DNA from: Streptomyces reniochalinae
GTDB taxonomy: Bacteria > Actinomycetota > Actinomycetes > Streptomycetales > Streptomycetaceae
Direction of reading: 5' to 3'
Assembly: GCF_003323735.1 (NCBI RefSeq)
Contig: NZ_QOIM01000040.1
Coordinates: 248,001-312,000, forward strand
Length of the DNA stretch: 64,000 nt
The notes under the pieces are model-generated. The model did not search any database. It had not been told where the DNA came from and saw only the letters and a list, made by a program, of their open reading frames with translations. How positions within the stretch are numbered: the first letter of the stretch is position 1; each line of letters begins with the position of its first letter. This document shows, in pieces, positions 45,239-54,623 of this stretch. The position numbers and the translations under genes are program-made.

Positions 45239-46471
45239 ATGGCTGACCTGAGCGTGGTGGAGCTGAGCCCGGACGCGGACGGCATCGTCGACCTGGCGGC
45301 GCTGGGGGAGGAGTTCGTCCGTGACCCCTACCCCTTCTACGCCGCACTGCGCGAGCGCGGTCCCGTGCACCGCGTCCGCATCCCCGAAGGCGCCCTCGCC
45401 TGGATGGTGGTCGGGCACGACGCGGCGCGCGCCGCCCTGGCCGACGACCGGCTCTCCAAGAACTGGGACAACGCCGCGCCCGAAGCGGGGGCCGACTCCG
45501 TCTCCTCCGGCTACCACATGCTGATCGCCGACCCGCCCGACCACACGCGGCTGCGCAAACTGGTCGCCCGGGAGTTCACCACGCGCCGGATCGCGGCCCT
45601 GGAGCCGCGCATCCGCGAGATCACCGGGGAGTTGCTGGACACCCACCTCGCCGGTCGCGAAGGCCGGGCCGACCTGGTGGCGGCGCTGGCCTTCCCCCTG
45701 CCGATCACCGTGATCTGCGAACTGCTCGGCGTCCCGGGACTGGACCGCGACCGCTTCCGCGCGTGGTCGGACAACGCGCTGGGCATCGCCCCCCGCGAGG
45801 AGAAGACCGTCCACGCGCGGGCCCTGAGCGGCTACCTGGCCGAACTGCTGGAGCACCGCAGGTCCCAACCGGGCGACGACCTGCTCAGCGCCCTGATCCG
45901 CACCAGCGACGAGGAGGGCGACCGGCTCGACCAGCGGGAACTGCTCGGCATGGCCTGGCTGCTGCTCGTCGCCGGGTACGAGACGACCGTCGGGCTCATC
46001 GCCAACGGCATCCTCGCGCTGCTGCGCCACCCCGGCCAACTGGCCGCGCTGCGCGCGGAGCCGGCGCTGCTGGAGGGCGCGGTCGAGGAGATGCTGCGCT
46101 ACGACGGCCCGGTGGAGACCACCACCTACCGCTTCACCACCGAGCCCGTCGAGATCGGCGGCACGCTGATCCCCGGCGACGGCCAACTGGTCCTGCCGGT
46201 GCTGGCCGACGGCGACCACGACCCGGCGCGCTTCCCCGACGGCGACACCTTCGACATCCGCCGCGCCCCGCGCGGCCACCTCGCCTTCGGCCACGGCCTG
46301 CACTTTTGTCTGGGCGCCCCGCTGGCCCGTCTTGAGGCGCGGGTGGCCGTCGGCATGCTGCTGGAGCGCACCAGCGCGCTGGAGTTGGACGCGGATCCGG
46401 CCACGCTGAGGTGGCGGGAGGGCGTGCTGCTGCGGGGGGTCAAAACCCTGCCGGTGCGGTGGGCGCGGTGA
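45239..46471 (+). CDS. cytochrome P450
   Basis: 410 aa, ATG 45239. Soluble bacterial P450: I-helix LLLVAGYETTVGLIANG near residue 245, ExxR region RYDGPVETTTYRF, and the haem-Cys loop FGHGLHFCLGAPLARLEAR near 350. Electron donor genes are not adjacent. Substrate unknown; CYP105/107-like overall pattern, not resolved. Likely a stand-alone oxidation enzyme. Confidence 0.93.
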   Translation: MADLSVVELSPDADGIVDLAALGEEFVRDPYPFYAALRERGPVHRVRIPEGALAWMVVGHDAARAALADDRLSKNWDNAAPEAGADSVSSGYHMLIADPPDHTRLRKLVAREFTTRRIAALEPRIREITGELLDTHLAGREGRADLVAALAFPLPITVICELLGVPGLDRDRFRAWSDNALGIAPREEKTVHARALSGYLAELLEHRRSQPGDDLLSALIRTSDEEGDRLDQRELLGMAWLLLVAGYETTVGLIANGILALLRHPGQLAALRAEPALLEGAVEEMLRYDGPVETTTYRFTTEPVEIGGTLIPGDGQLVLPVLADGDHDPARFPDGDTFDIRRAPRGHLAFGHGLHFCLGAPLARLEARVAVGMLLERTSALELDADPATLRWREGVLLRGVKTLPVRWAR

Positions 46472-46541
46472 CGGCGCGCGGCTCGGGGAAGGCCGGTGCG
46501 GAACCCCCCAGTGGTCTGGACCGGCTGCGTAGGCTACGGGC

Positions 46542-47036
46542 ATGCGGATCAGCCAGTGCCGGGAAGAAGACGTCGAGACGCTCGATGCGCACATGCCTTT
46601 CCGGGGGGCGACCTCGCACCACGGGGTGCGCTGGGCGCGACAGCGGGAGGGCCGCTGCACCTTTCTGGTGGCCTGGAGCGAGGAGCGTCCGGTGGGCAGC
46701 TGCGAAGTCCGCTGGGAGGGGTGTGAGGCTCCCGAAGTGCGCGCCGTCCACCCCGACTGCCCCGAGGTGAACGGGCTGGGGGTGTGGCCGGAGACGCTGC
46801 GCTCCGAGGGCATCGGTACGGCGCTCATCAAGGAGGCGGAGCGCCTGGCCACCGGGCGCGGGTGCCGGGCGATCGGGCTGGGCGTCGAGAAGAACAACCC
46901 CCGCGCGCACGCGCTCTACGACCGCCTGGGCTACCGGCCCTCCACGCCGTACCTCGACTGCTGGAGCTACGAGGACGGCTCCGGGGTCACGCACAGGGTG
47001 GCCGACGCGTGCGTGTTCATGGTCAAGCTCTTCTAG
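46542..47036 (+). CDS. GNAT family N-acetyltransferase
   Basis: 164 aa, ATG 46542. GNAT pattern MRISQCREEDVETLDAHM, NGLGVWPETLRSEGIGTALI (acetyl-CoA loop), VEKNNPRAHALYDRLGYRPS. Acceptor unknown. Single gene between the P450 and a GntR regulator. Confidence 0.85.
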   Translation: MRISQCREEDVETLDAHMPFRGATSHHGVRWARQREGRCTFLVAWSEERPVGSCEVRWEGCEAPEVRAVHPDCPEVNGLGVWPETLRSEGIGTALIKEAERLATGRGCRAIGLGVEKNNPRAHALYDRLGYRPSTPYLDCWSYEDGSGVTHRVADACVFMVKLF

Positions 47037-47124
47037 CGCCCGGCCGCCCGCCCACGGTTGTCCTTTCGTCCTGACAATCGAATGTACGGTTTCGGGCCGC
47101 CCCGAAGACCACTACGCTCCCCTC

Positions 47125-47880
47125 GTGCCCAAGAATGATCCGGTGGACCTGCAACTGAGCGTGGACCGGGGCAGTCCCGTCCCGCTCTACTTCCAGCTTT
47201 CCCAGCAACTGGAGAGCGCCATCGAGCGCGGCAAGCTCGCCCCGGGGAGCCTGCTGGGGAACGAGATCGAGCTGGCGGGGCGCCTCGGCCTCTCCCGCCC
47301 GACCGTCAGGCAGGCCATCCAGTCGCTGGTGGACAAGGGGCTGCTGGTGCGGCGGCGCGGTATCGGTACCCAGGTGGTGCACAGCCAGGTCAGGCGCCCC
47401 ATGGAGCTGAGCAGCCTGTACGACGACCTGGAGGCGGCCGGGCAGCGGCCCGCCACGCGGGTGCTGCGGGAGAGCGTGGGGGAGGCGACGGCCGAGGTCG
47501 CCGCCGCGCTGGGGGTGTCCGAGGGCGCGGAGGTCAGGTCGGTGGAGCGGCTGCGGCTCACCCACGGCGAACCGATGGCCTACATGCGCAACCACCTGCC
47601 GGCGGACCTGCTCCCCCTGGAGCGCGCCGAACTGGAGTCCACGGGTCTCTACCGGCTGATGCGGGCGGCCGGGGTGACGCTGCACTCCGCCCGGCAGGCC
47701 GTGGGGGCCAAGGCCGCCGACGCCGCGGAGGCCGAGCTGCTGGGGGAGGAGCGGGGGGCTCCGCTGCTGACGATGCAGCGCACCACCTACGACGACACCG
47801 GGCGCCCCGTCGAGTACGGCGCGCACCTCTACCGGGCCTCCCGCTACGCGTTCGACTTCCAGCTGCTGGTGCGCCCGTAG
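47125..47880 (+). CDS. GntR-family regulator, HutC (UTRA) type
   Basis: 251 aa from GTG 47125. N-terminal winged helix (PLYFQLSQQLESAIERGKLA, LAGRLGLSRPTVRQAIQSLVDKGLLVRRRG) and a C-terminal UTRA domain (YDDLEAAGQRPATRVL, VRSVERLRLTHGEPMAYMRN, RPVEYGAHLYRASRYAFDFQ). UTRA domains usually sense sugars or their phosphates. Placed directly before the sugar ABC operon on the same strand, so it is the likely local regulator of it. Confidence 0.9.
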   Translation: MPKNDPVDLQLSVDRGSPVPLYFQLSQQLESAIERGKLAPGSLLGNEIELAGRLGLSRPTVRQAIQSLVDKGLLVRRRGIGTQVVHSQVRRPMELSSLYDDLEAAGQRPATRVLRESVGEATAEVAAALGVSEGAEVRSVERLRLTHGEPMAYMRNHLPADLLPLERAELESTGLYRLMRAAGVTLHSARQAVGAKAADAAEAELLGEERGAPLLTMQRTTYDDTGRPVEYGAHLYRASRYAFDFQLLVRP

Positions 47881-48076
47881 CCGTCCTGCGCGTGGGCGCG
47901 GCGCCCGCTTGTTGACGGGCACCGCGCGGACCGCTACAACACGGCCATGGCGAACAGGCATCCGGCCCGTCCGTCACGTTCCGGCCACGGTGACGGATAC
48001 TTGTGCGAAGATCCGGGGCTTCGTCCCGGCAGTGTCCGTAGTCCGTACCGATCCTCCAGCCAGAGAGCAGAACAGG

Positions 48077-49168
48077 GTGGCCAGCGTGCTCAGGTCCCGG
48101 CTCACGTCCCGTACGCCCCGTGCGGGCAGGCAGTCCCGTGCGGGCAGGTCGTCCCGTGCGGGGCGCGCTCCCGTGCGTACGACAGCCGCTGTGGTGGCCG
48201 CGATGGTCGTCGCGGCGGCCTCGCTCGCCGGGTGCAGCAGCACCGGGGGCAAGCGGGCCGAGGAGGCCCGGCAGCAAGCCGCCTCGGGGAAGGCGAACGT
48301 CACCACGCCCCGCTGGAAGTTCGCCATGGTCACGCACTCCGGTGACGGCGACACCTACTGGGACATCGTGCAGAGCGGCGCCAAGCAGGCCGCCGCCAAG
48401 GACAACATCGAGTTCCTCTACTCGCACGACAAGGAGGCGGGCCGCCAGGCCCAGCTCGTGCAGACCGCGATCGACAAGAAGGTCGACGGGCTGATCGTCA
48501 CCCTCGCCAAGCCGGACGCCATGAAGAACGTCGTGAAGAAGGCGGTCAAAGCGGGCATACCCGTCATCACGATCAACTCGGGTCAGGAGGTCTCCCAGGA
48601 CTTCGGCGCACTCACCCACATCGGCCAGGACGAGACGCTGGCCGGCGAGGCCGTCGGCCGCGAGCTCAACGAGCGGGGGAGGAAGAAGGCGCTCTGCGTC
48701 CTCCACGAGCAGGGCAACGTCGGCCACGAACAGCGCTGCGACGGCATCAAGAAGACCTTCGACGGCAAGGTCGAGGACCTGTACGTGGACGGCACCAACA
48801 TGCCGGGCGTGCAGTCCTCGGTCGAGGCCAGGCTCCAGTCCGACAAGAAGGTCGACTCCGTGGTGACGCTCGGCGCCCCCTTCGCCGACACCGCCGCCGA
48901 GGCCAAGAAGGACTCCGGCAGCGACGCCGAGATCGACACCTTCGACCTCAACGCCAAGGTGGCCGCGGGCCTCAAGGACGGCACCATCGGCTTCGCCGTC
49001 GACCAGCAGCCCTACTTGCAGGGCTACCAGGCCGTCGACCTGCTGTGGCTCCACCGCTACAACGCCGACATGCTCGGCGGCGGCAAGCCCGTGCTCACAG
49101 GACCGCAGATCCTCACCAAGAAGGACGCGGGCAAGCTGGAGGAGCTCACCAAGCGGGGGACCCGGTGA
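48077..49168 (+). CDS. sugar ABC transporter substrate-binding lipoprotein
   Basis: 363 aa from GTG 48077. Arg-rich N-terminus, then a hydrophobic segment and lipobox ASLAGCSS (Cys near residue 55). Periplasmic-binding-protein type I fold like RbsB: KFAMVTHSGDGDTYWDIVQS, LVQTAIDKKVDGLIVTLAKP, AVKAGIPVITINSG, HIGQDETLAGEAVGREL, FAVDQQPYLQGYQAVDLLW. Delivers a sugar to the permease/ATPase downstream. Start overlaps nothing; its stop overlaps the permease GTG. Confidence 0.91.
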   Translation: MASVLRSRLTSRTPRAGRQSRAGRSSRAGRAPVRTTAAVVAAMVVAAASLAGCSSTGGKRAEEARQQAASGKANVTTPRWKFAMVTHSGDGDTYWDIVQSGAKQAAAKDNIEFLYSHDKEAGRQAQLVQTAIDKKVDGLIVTLAKPDAMKNVVKKAVKAGIPVITINSGQEVSQDFGALTHIGQDETLAGEAVGRELNERGRKKALCVLHEQGNVGHEQRCDGIKKTFDGKVEDLYVDGTNMPGVQSSVEARLQSDKKVDSVVTLGAPFADTAAEAKKDSGSDAEIDTFDLNAKVAAGLKDGTIGFAVDQQPYLQGYQAVDLLWLHRYNADMLGGGKPVLTGPQILTKKDAGKLEELTKRGTR

Positions 49169-50259
49169 CGGCGGCGACCGACCCGGGAAGGCCCGACTCC
49201 GACGAGCCCGGCGACAGGCGTCAACCGCAGGACGCGCCGGGCGCCGGGGACCGGCTCGTGCACCGTCCGCTGCCCGTGCGACTGCTGCGGCGGCCCGAGC
49301 TGGGCGCCGTCGTCGGCGCGCTCGCGCTGTTCGTCTTCTTCGCGTTCGTCGCCGACAGCTTCCTGCGGGCCTCCAGTCTCTCCACGGTCCTCTACTTCTC
49401 CTCCACGATCGGCATCATGGCGGTGCCGGTGGCGCTGCTGATGATCGGCGGCGAGTTCGACCTGTCGACCGGCGTGATGGTGACGTCCTCGGCGCTCATC
49501 TCCTCGATGTTCAGCTATCAGATGACGGCCAACACCTGGGTGGGTGTCGGGGTGTCGCTGCTGGTCACGCTGGGGATCGGGTTCTTCAACGGCTTCATGC
49601 TCACCCGCACAGGACTGCCGAGCTTCATCATCACGCTGGCCACCTTCTTGATGCTGACCGGTCTCAATCTGGGCCTCACCAAGGTGATCAGCGGCACCGT
49701 CACCACCAAGACCATCAGCGACATGGAGGGCTTCGAGACGGCCAGGGCCGTCTTCGCCTCCACGCTGACGCTCGGCAGCGTCCACATCCAGATCACCGTG
49801 GTGTGGTGGCTGCTGCTGGTGGCCGTCGCCACCTGGATCCTGCTGCGCACCAGCGCCGGCAACTGGATCTTCGCCGTCGGCGGCGGAGTGGACGCGGCCC
49901 GCGCCGTCGGCGTCCCGGTCGCCCGCACCAAGATCGGCCTGTATCTGGGTGTGGCCTTCGCGGCCTGGGTCTCCGGCCAGCACCTGCTCTTCAACTACGA
50001 CACCGTCCAGTCCGGTGAGGGCGTCGGCAACGAGCTGATCTACATCGCGGCCGCCGTCATCGGCGGCTGCCTGCTGACCGGCGGCTACGGCTCGGCCATC
50101 GGCGCCGCCGTGGGCGCCTTCATCTTCGGCATGGCCAACAAGGGCATCATCTACGCGCAGTGGAACCCCGACTGGTTCAAGTTCTTCCTCGGGGCCATGC
50201 TGCTGCTGGCCACCCTGCTCAACGCGTGGATCCGGAAGCGTGCGGAGGCGACCCGATGA
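49165..50259 (+). CDS. sugar ABC transporter permease (RbsC/CUT2 type)
   Basis: 364 aa from GTG 49165, overlapping the preceding stop by 4 nt. A ~40-residue polar N-terminus is followed by about 9-10 membrane helices. Family motifs: LLMIGGEFDLSTGVMVTSSA, FNGFMLTRTGLPSFIITLAT, RAVGVPVARTKIGLYL, AAAVIGGCLLTGGYGSAIGA. Forms the channel of the transporter. Confidence 0.91.
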   Translation: MTAATDPGRPDSDEPGDRRQPQDAPGAGDRLVHRPLPVRLLRRPELGAVVGALALFVFFAFVADSFLRASSLSTVLYFSSTIGIMAVPVALLMIGGEFDLSTGVMVTSSALISSMFSYQMTANTWVGVGVSLLVTLGIGFFNGFMLTRTGLPSFIITLATFLMLTGLNLGLTKVISGTVTTKTISDMEGFETARAVFASTLTLGSVHIQITVVWWLLLVAVATWILLRTSAGNWIFAVGGGVDAARAVGVPVARTKIGLYLGVAFAAWVSGQHLLFNYDTVQSGEGVGNELIYIAAAVIGGCLLTGGYGSAIGAAVGAFIFGMANKGIIYAQWNPDWFKFFLGAMLLLATLLNAWIRKRAEATR

Positions 50260-51053
50260 GTGAGAAGACCCGGCAGGCGCAGGACGCGCCGCTCGTCGAG
50301 TTGGCCGGTGTGGCCAAGTTCTACGGCAACATCCGGGCGCTGGAGGACATCTCCCTCACCGTCCGCGCCGGCGAGATCACCTGTGTCCTCGGCGACAACG
50401 GCGCGGGCAAGTCCACCCTGATCAAGATCATCTCCGGGCTCCACCAGCACGACGGCGGCACCTTCCGCGTCCAGGGCGAGGAGACCCGTCTCGCCTCCCC
50501 GCGCGAGGCGCTGGAGAGGGGCATCGCCACCGTCTACCAGGACCTGGCCGTCGTGCCCCTGATGCCCGTGTGGCGCAACTTCTTCCTCGGCTCGGAGCCG
50601 ACCGTCGGGCGGGGGCCGCTGCGCCGCATGGACGTGGCGCGGATGCGGCGCACCACCCACAGCGAGCTGCTGCGCATGGGCATCGACCTGCGCGACGTCG
50701 ACCAGCCCATCGGCACCCTGTCGGGCGGCGAGCGGCAGTCCGTCGCCATCGCGCGGGCCGTGCACTTCGGGGCGAAGGCGCTGGTGCTGGACGAGCCGAC
50801 GGCCGCGCTCGGCGTCAAGCAGAGCGGGGTCGTCCTCAAGTACGTGGCCGCCGCGCGGGACGCGGGCCTGGGAGTGGTCCTCATCACACACAACCCGCAC
50901 CACGCCTACCTCGTGGGGGACCGCTTCGTCCTGCTCAAGCGCGGCGCCATGGCCGGCGCCTACGAGCGGGACGAACTGGAGCTGGAGGAGCTGGTGCGCC
51001 AGATGGCGGGCGGCTCGGAGCTGGAAGAGCTCAGCCACGAGCTGGAACGCTGA
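50256..51053 (+). CDS. sugar ABC transporter ATP-binding protein (single NBD)
   Basis: 265 aa, ATG in a 4-nt overlap with the permease. Walker A GDNGAGKST near residue 48, Q-loop YQDLAVVPLM, signature LSGGERQSVAIARA, Walker B ALVLDEPTAAL, switch His in LITHNPHHAY. It has one nucleotide-binding domain, where classical RbsA-type proteins carry two in tandem, so the working transporter would use two copies. Confidence 0.92.
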   Translation: MSEKTRQAQDAPLVELAGVAKFYGNIRALEDISLTVRAGEITCVLGDNGAGKSTLIKIISGLHQHDGGTFRVQGEETRLASPREALERGIATVYQDLAVVPLMPVWRNFFLGSEPTVGRGPLRRMDVARMRRTTHSELLRMGIDLRDVDQPIGTLSGGERQSVAIARAVHFGAKALVLDEPTAALGVKQSGVVLKYVAAARDAGLGVVLITHNPHHAYLVGDRFVLLKRGAMAGAYERDELELEELVRQMAGGSELEELSHELER

Positions 51054-51157
51054 GTGCGGGACACAGGCGGGGACCCCGCCGGGACCGGGCGGCGTACCGT
51101 TGATCCCTGGCAGAATCGAGCCCGCCCGTAAGACCCCTCCCAGAGAGACGACCACTC

Positions 51158-52345
51158 TTGAACGCGGACAGCTTCCAGCGAGCAGACAGGGCAGACAGGG
51201 CAGACAGGGCAGACAGGGTCTACCGACGGCGCACCGGCCCCAGCGCGAGCGTCCTGAGAACGGTCAGTACCCGTGAGCGCCGCTCGCATCTGTCGGCTCC
51301 CCGCGTGCCGACCGTCGGCATCGACATCGGCGGCACGAAGGTCATGGCGGGTGTCGTGGACGCGGACGGCGCGATCCTGGAGAAGGTGCGCGCCGAGACG
51401 CCCGAGAAGTCCAAGAGCCCCAAGGTCGTCGAGGACACCATCGCCGAGCTGGTGCTGGACCTCTCCGACCGGCACGACGTGCACGCGGTGGGCATCGGCG
51501 CGGCGGGCTGGATCGACGCGGACCGCTCCCGCGTGCTGTTCGCGCCGCACCTGGCCTGGCGGGACGAGCCCCTCAAGGACGCCCTCACGGCGCGGCTCGC
51601 CGTCCCGGTGATGGTCGACAACGACGCGAACACGGCGGCGTGGGGGGAGTGGCGCTTCGGCGCGGGCCGGGGCGAGGACCACCTCGTCATGATCACGCTC
51701 GGTACCGGTATCGGCGGCGCGATCCTGGAGGACGGCCGGGTCAAGCGCGGCAAGTACGGGGTGGCGGGCGAGTTCGGGCACATGCAGGTGGTGCCGGGCG
51801 GCCACCGCTGCCCGTGCGGGAACAGAGGGTGCTGGGAGCAGTACAGCTCGGGCAACGCGCTGGTGCGGGAGGCCCGCGAGCTGGCGGCGGCCGAGTCGCC
51901 GGTCGCCTACGGGATCATCGACCGGGTCGGCGGCCAGGTCGGTGACATCACCGGGCCGCTCATCACGGAGCTGGCCCGCTCCGGTGACGCCATGTGCACG
52001 GAGCTCTTCCACGAGGTCGGCAACTGGCTCGGGGTGGGCCTGGCCAACCTCGCCGCGGCGCTGGATCCGTCCTGCTTCGTCATCGGGGGAGGCGTCAGCG
52101 CCGCCGACGAACTGCTGATCGACCCGGCCAAGGAAGCCTTCCGCCGCCAGCTGACCGGACGCGGTTACCGCCCCGAGGCCCGTATCGTGAAGGCACAGCT
52201 GGGGCCCGAGGCCGGTATGGTCGGTGCCGCGGACCTCGCCCGGCTGGTGGCCCGCCGCTTCCGCCGGGCCAACCGCCGCCGCCTGGAGCGCTACGAGCGC
52301 TACGAGCGTGCGGCCGACAACCTGCGCCGCGCGGTGGGCCAGTGA
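51158..52345 (+). CDS. ROK-family sugar kinase (glucokinase-like)
   Basis: 395 aa from TTG 51158; no better in-frame start exists before the conserved RRSHLSAPRVPTVGIDIGGT region, so the start is uncertain. Residues 9-20 are an ADR x4 repeat encoded by four perfect GCAGACAGG units (51182-51217). ROK signature: GIDIGGTKVMAGVVDADG, VDNDANTAAWGEWRFGAG, TLGTGIGGAILEDG, and the zinc motif GHMQVVPGGHRCPCGNRGCWEQ. Phosphorylates the imported sugar, probably glucose or a close relative. Stop overlaps the next GTG. Confidence 0.88.
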   Translation: MNADSFQRADRADRADRADRVYRRRTGPSASVLRTVSTRERRSHLSAPRVPTVGIDIGGTKVMAGVVDADGAILEKVRAETPEKSKSPKVVEDTIAELVLDLSDRHDVHAVGIGAAGWIDADRSRVLFAPHLAWRDEPLKDALTARLAVPVMVDNDANTAAWGEWRFGAGRGEDHLVMITLGTGIGGAILEDGRVKRGKYGVAGEFGHMQVVPGGHRCPCGNRGCWEQYSSGNALVREARELAAAESPVAYGIIDRVGGQVGDITGPLITELARSGDAMCTELFHEVGNWLGVGLANLAAALDPSCFVIGGGVSAADELLIDPAKEAFRRQLTGRGYRPEARIVKAQLGPEAGMVGAADLARLVARRFRRANRRRLERYERYERAADNLRRAVGQ

Positions 52346-52998
52346 CCGCGGCGGCCACGCCGGACAACCCGTCCACCTCCCCCTCCCCGACGCCTGAGAC
52401 GCCGAGCGCCATGCCGTACAAGGACGAGAGCCCCCGCCCCTACGAGCCCCATGCCAGGCCCCCGCACCGCCCACGGCACCGGGTCTTCGTGCTGGTGATC
52501 GTCGTGCTGCTGATCGCATTGCCGGCCGGATACCTGGTGCAGTCCGCGTTCCAGAGCCGCGCCAGCGGCAAGGACAAGGAGCGCGCTGCCGCCGCCACGA
52601 GCCTCACCTACGGCCGCCCGCCCAAGGTCAGCCAGCGGATCTACGACGTTCCCGTGCCGCTCTCGGCGACGCGCGTCGCCTTCTACGAGACGAACGCGTG
52701 GGAGAAGAGCACCATGTGGGTGCAGTTCCGCACCAGCCCCAAGAGGCTCAAGGAGTTCCTCGACGAGGTGGGCAGCGACACGGCGGAGCCGGCGAAGCCG
52801 GTGAAGCTGCACAAGGGCCGGGTGGCCGTCACCGACAAGCTGGCCACCGAGGTCGGCTGGCGGTTCGACGAGCCGAAGAGCCACTACTTCAGCGCCGTCC
52901 ACGCGCAGCCCAAGAGCAAGCCGGACCTGAAGATCACCGTGGACATGACCTACAAGAAGCGCCCACGCGTCTACATCGTGTCCTCCACGCACTTCTGA
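52342..52998 (+). CDS. membrane-anchored protein of unknown function
   Basis: 218 aa from GTG 52342, overlapping the kinase stop by 4 nt. A Pro-rich cytoplasmic N-terminus (about 50 residues), one transmembrane helix (VFVLVIVVLLIALPAGYLV, about 49-67), then an external domain of about 150 residues with DVPVPLSATRVAFYETNAWE and FSAVHAQPKSKPDLKITVD. No family recognised. Coupled translation with the ROK kinase suggests a link to the sugar system, but none is shown. Confidence 0.75.
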   Translation: MTAAATPDNPSTSPSPTPETPSAMPYKDESPRPYEPHARPPHRPRHRVFVLVIVVLLIALPAGYLVQSAFQSRASGKDKERAAAATSLTYGRPPKVSQRIYDVPVPLSATRVAFYETNAWEKSTMWVQFRTSPKRLKEFLDEVGSDTAEPAKPVKLHKGRVAVTDKLATEVGWRFDEPKSHYFSAVHAQPKSKPDLKITVDMTYKKRPRVYIVSSTHF

Positions 52999-53732
52999 CC
53001 TCTCCCGCCCCGGCCGGCCCCTGGGCGGGGCGGCCCGGACGGGCGTGCGCGCGCGCGTGGGGCCGCACCGGTGAGATATGTCACCGGGATGCCCCGTCCG
53101 CCGGCGGGTGGGGCCGGACGCCGGGCCGTTGTGCGAGTTCGTCGCCGTTTGGGGGCCGGGGTGGAGGGCGTGCTGTGCCAACGCCCCTGCTGTGGTGGGT
53201 CGTTGACCCTCGTGTCACTCAATAGGTAGCCTCGGTCGCCGACTGTGAGCGCGGCTGGCCGGTGCGAACGCCGTCGACCGCACTCACCAGCGACAACGGG
53301 GGGCAAGGGCGCTCACCGTTGTTGGCACGGTCGGTCAGCCACAAAGGGGGAACGGGGTGTCTTTCCGGGTGAACCGGTGCCACGGAGCGGTCCTCGTCAG
53401 ACGCTCCCTGGCCCGCCCACAGGCCGAGGTGAGCGAGAGTTCCGCGGTGCCGCGGCACCGGTCCATCCGTCCTTGCCGCTCGAGAGGGCTCGGCCGCTCA
53501 CGTCCCGGCCGCCGAGCCCGCCCGCGCCCGAAGCCGCGGTCCGCGGCACGGCGCGCCCCCGCTCTTCGGCCGTCGCCACGCCCGCTTCCGACGCCCGCCG
53601 CGAGCTGGGGTGCCACCTCCTAGCGCTGCCCCGTCGGCGGTTCCCCCCATCCCTCTCGCTCGCAGCCCCGCCCCGGCGGGGCGCACGATGCTGCGCGGCA
53701 TGGCCGCCCGGCCTGATCGGAGGTGCTCTTCC
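52999..53732. other. 734-bp low-coding region before the biosynthetic cluster
   Basis: No gene is firmly supported. TTGACC (53203-53208) and TAGCCT (53227-53232), 18 nt apart, form a possible promoter. Arg/Pro-rich frames after 53460 look like non-coding GC-rich DNA or a decayed gene. This is the junction between the conserved core and the NRPS/PKS cluster. Confidence 0.5.
53357..53623 (+). CDS. possible small basic ORF, doubtful
   Basis: 88 aa from GTG 53357 with AGGGGGA upstream. The first ~40 codons (SFRVNRCHGAVLVRRSLARP...) have acceptable third-position GC; the rest is Arg/Pro-rich and looks non-coding. No family match. It may be a remnant or an artefact; listed because it has a ribosome-site-like sequence and lies after a plausible promoter. 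Confidence 0.2.
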   Translation: MSFRVNRCHGAVLVRRSLARPQAEVSESSAVPRHRSIRPCRSRGLGRSRPGRRARPRPKPRSAARRAPALRPSPRPLPTPAASWGATS

Positions 53733-54509
53733 GTGACCCCGTCCCCCCACTCCGCACTCTGGTTACGTCTCTACCGGCCCGCTCCCGAGGCCCGATCGCG
53801 GCTGGTCTGTTTCCCGCACGCGGGCGGATCGGCCAGCTACTACCACTCCGTCGCCCGTGCGTTGGCGCCCGACGTCGAGGTGCTGGCCGTGCAGTACCCG
53901 GGGCGGCAGGACCGGCGAAACGAGCCGCCGGTCGCCTCCCTGGCCGAACTGGCCACCTCCGTGGGCGAGGTCCTGGACCCCTGGCTGGACAAGCCCTACG
54001 CCTTCTTCGGGCACAGCATGGGCGCGCTGCTCGCTTACCAGGTCGCACGCCGCTTGGAGGGCGCCGGCGCGCGCGGCCCCCGCCGGCTGTTCGTGTCCGG
54101 GCGCCGTGCACCGTCGTGTCCGCGTACGGAGAACATTCATCTGCGCAGCGATCAGGGGATCGTGGCCCACCTGAAAAGGTTGCAGAGCACCGCTGCGATT
54201 CTGCTGGAGGACGAGGAACTCCTCGCGATGTTCCTGCCCGCGTTGCGCGCCGATTACAAGGCGGTGGAAACCTGTGGAGTCTGCCATGCCGACGTCGGCT
54301 GCCCGGTCACGGTATTCAGCGGGGAGAGCGATCCGCTGACGACCAAGGCCGAGGCGGAGGCGTGGCAAGCGCATACCAGGCGGGACGCGGAAGTGTTCTT
54401 CTACCCCGGCGGGCATTTCTTCCTGGACGCCCACGCCGCCGAGGTGCTGGAAGTCATCCGGAAGCGTACGGATCAGGACCATGACAGATCCCGCGAGTTC
54501 TCGTCGTGA
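53733..54509 (+). CDS. type II thioesterase of an NRPS/PKS cluster
   Basis: 258 aa from GTG 53733 with GGAGGT upstream. External TEII of the alpha/beta-hydrolase fold: RLVCFPHAGGSASYYHSVAR, VQYPGRQDRRNEPPV, nucleophile Ser95 in GHSMGALLAYQ, Asp in FSGESDPLT, and His in YPGGHFFLDAH. TEIIs clear wrongly loaded carrier proteins. Codon 11 is TTA (53763-53765), a rare Leu codon that depends on the bldA tRNA in Streptomyces. First gene of the cluster. Confidence 0.92.
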   Translation: MTPSPHSALWLRLYRPAPEARSRLVCFPHAGGSASYYHSVARALAPDVEVLAVQYPGRQDRRNEPPVASLAELATSVGEVLDPWLDKPYAFFGHSMGALLAYQVARRLEGAGARGPRRLFVSGRRAPSCPRTENIHLRSDQGIVAHLKRLQSTAAILLEDEELLAMFLPALRADYKAVETCGVCHADVGCPVTVFSGESDPLTTKAEAEAWQAHTRRDAEVFFYPGGHFFLDAHAAEVLEVIRKRTDQDHDRSREFSS

Positions 54510-54623
54510 ACCGGTCGTGAGCGCCTGCTGGGCGCATTCCGCAGAGGGTTTCCGGTGCGGCCCCCACCGGCTGCGCCACAGGAACGGTCAGGGAACAGGT
54601 AGGGAACGGAAGGTTACGGTGAC

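Noticed and set aside
53245..53736. 163-aa plus-strand frame ahead of the thioesterase
   Set aside because: Arg/Pro-rich, lacks a ribosome site, no family; the thioesterase has its own GGAGGT and GTG start.
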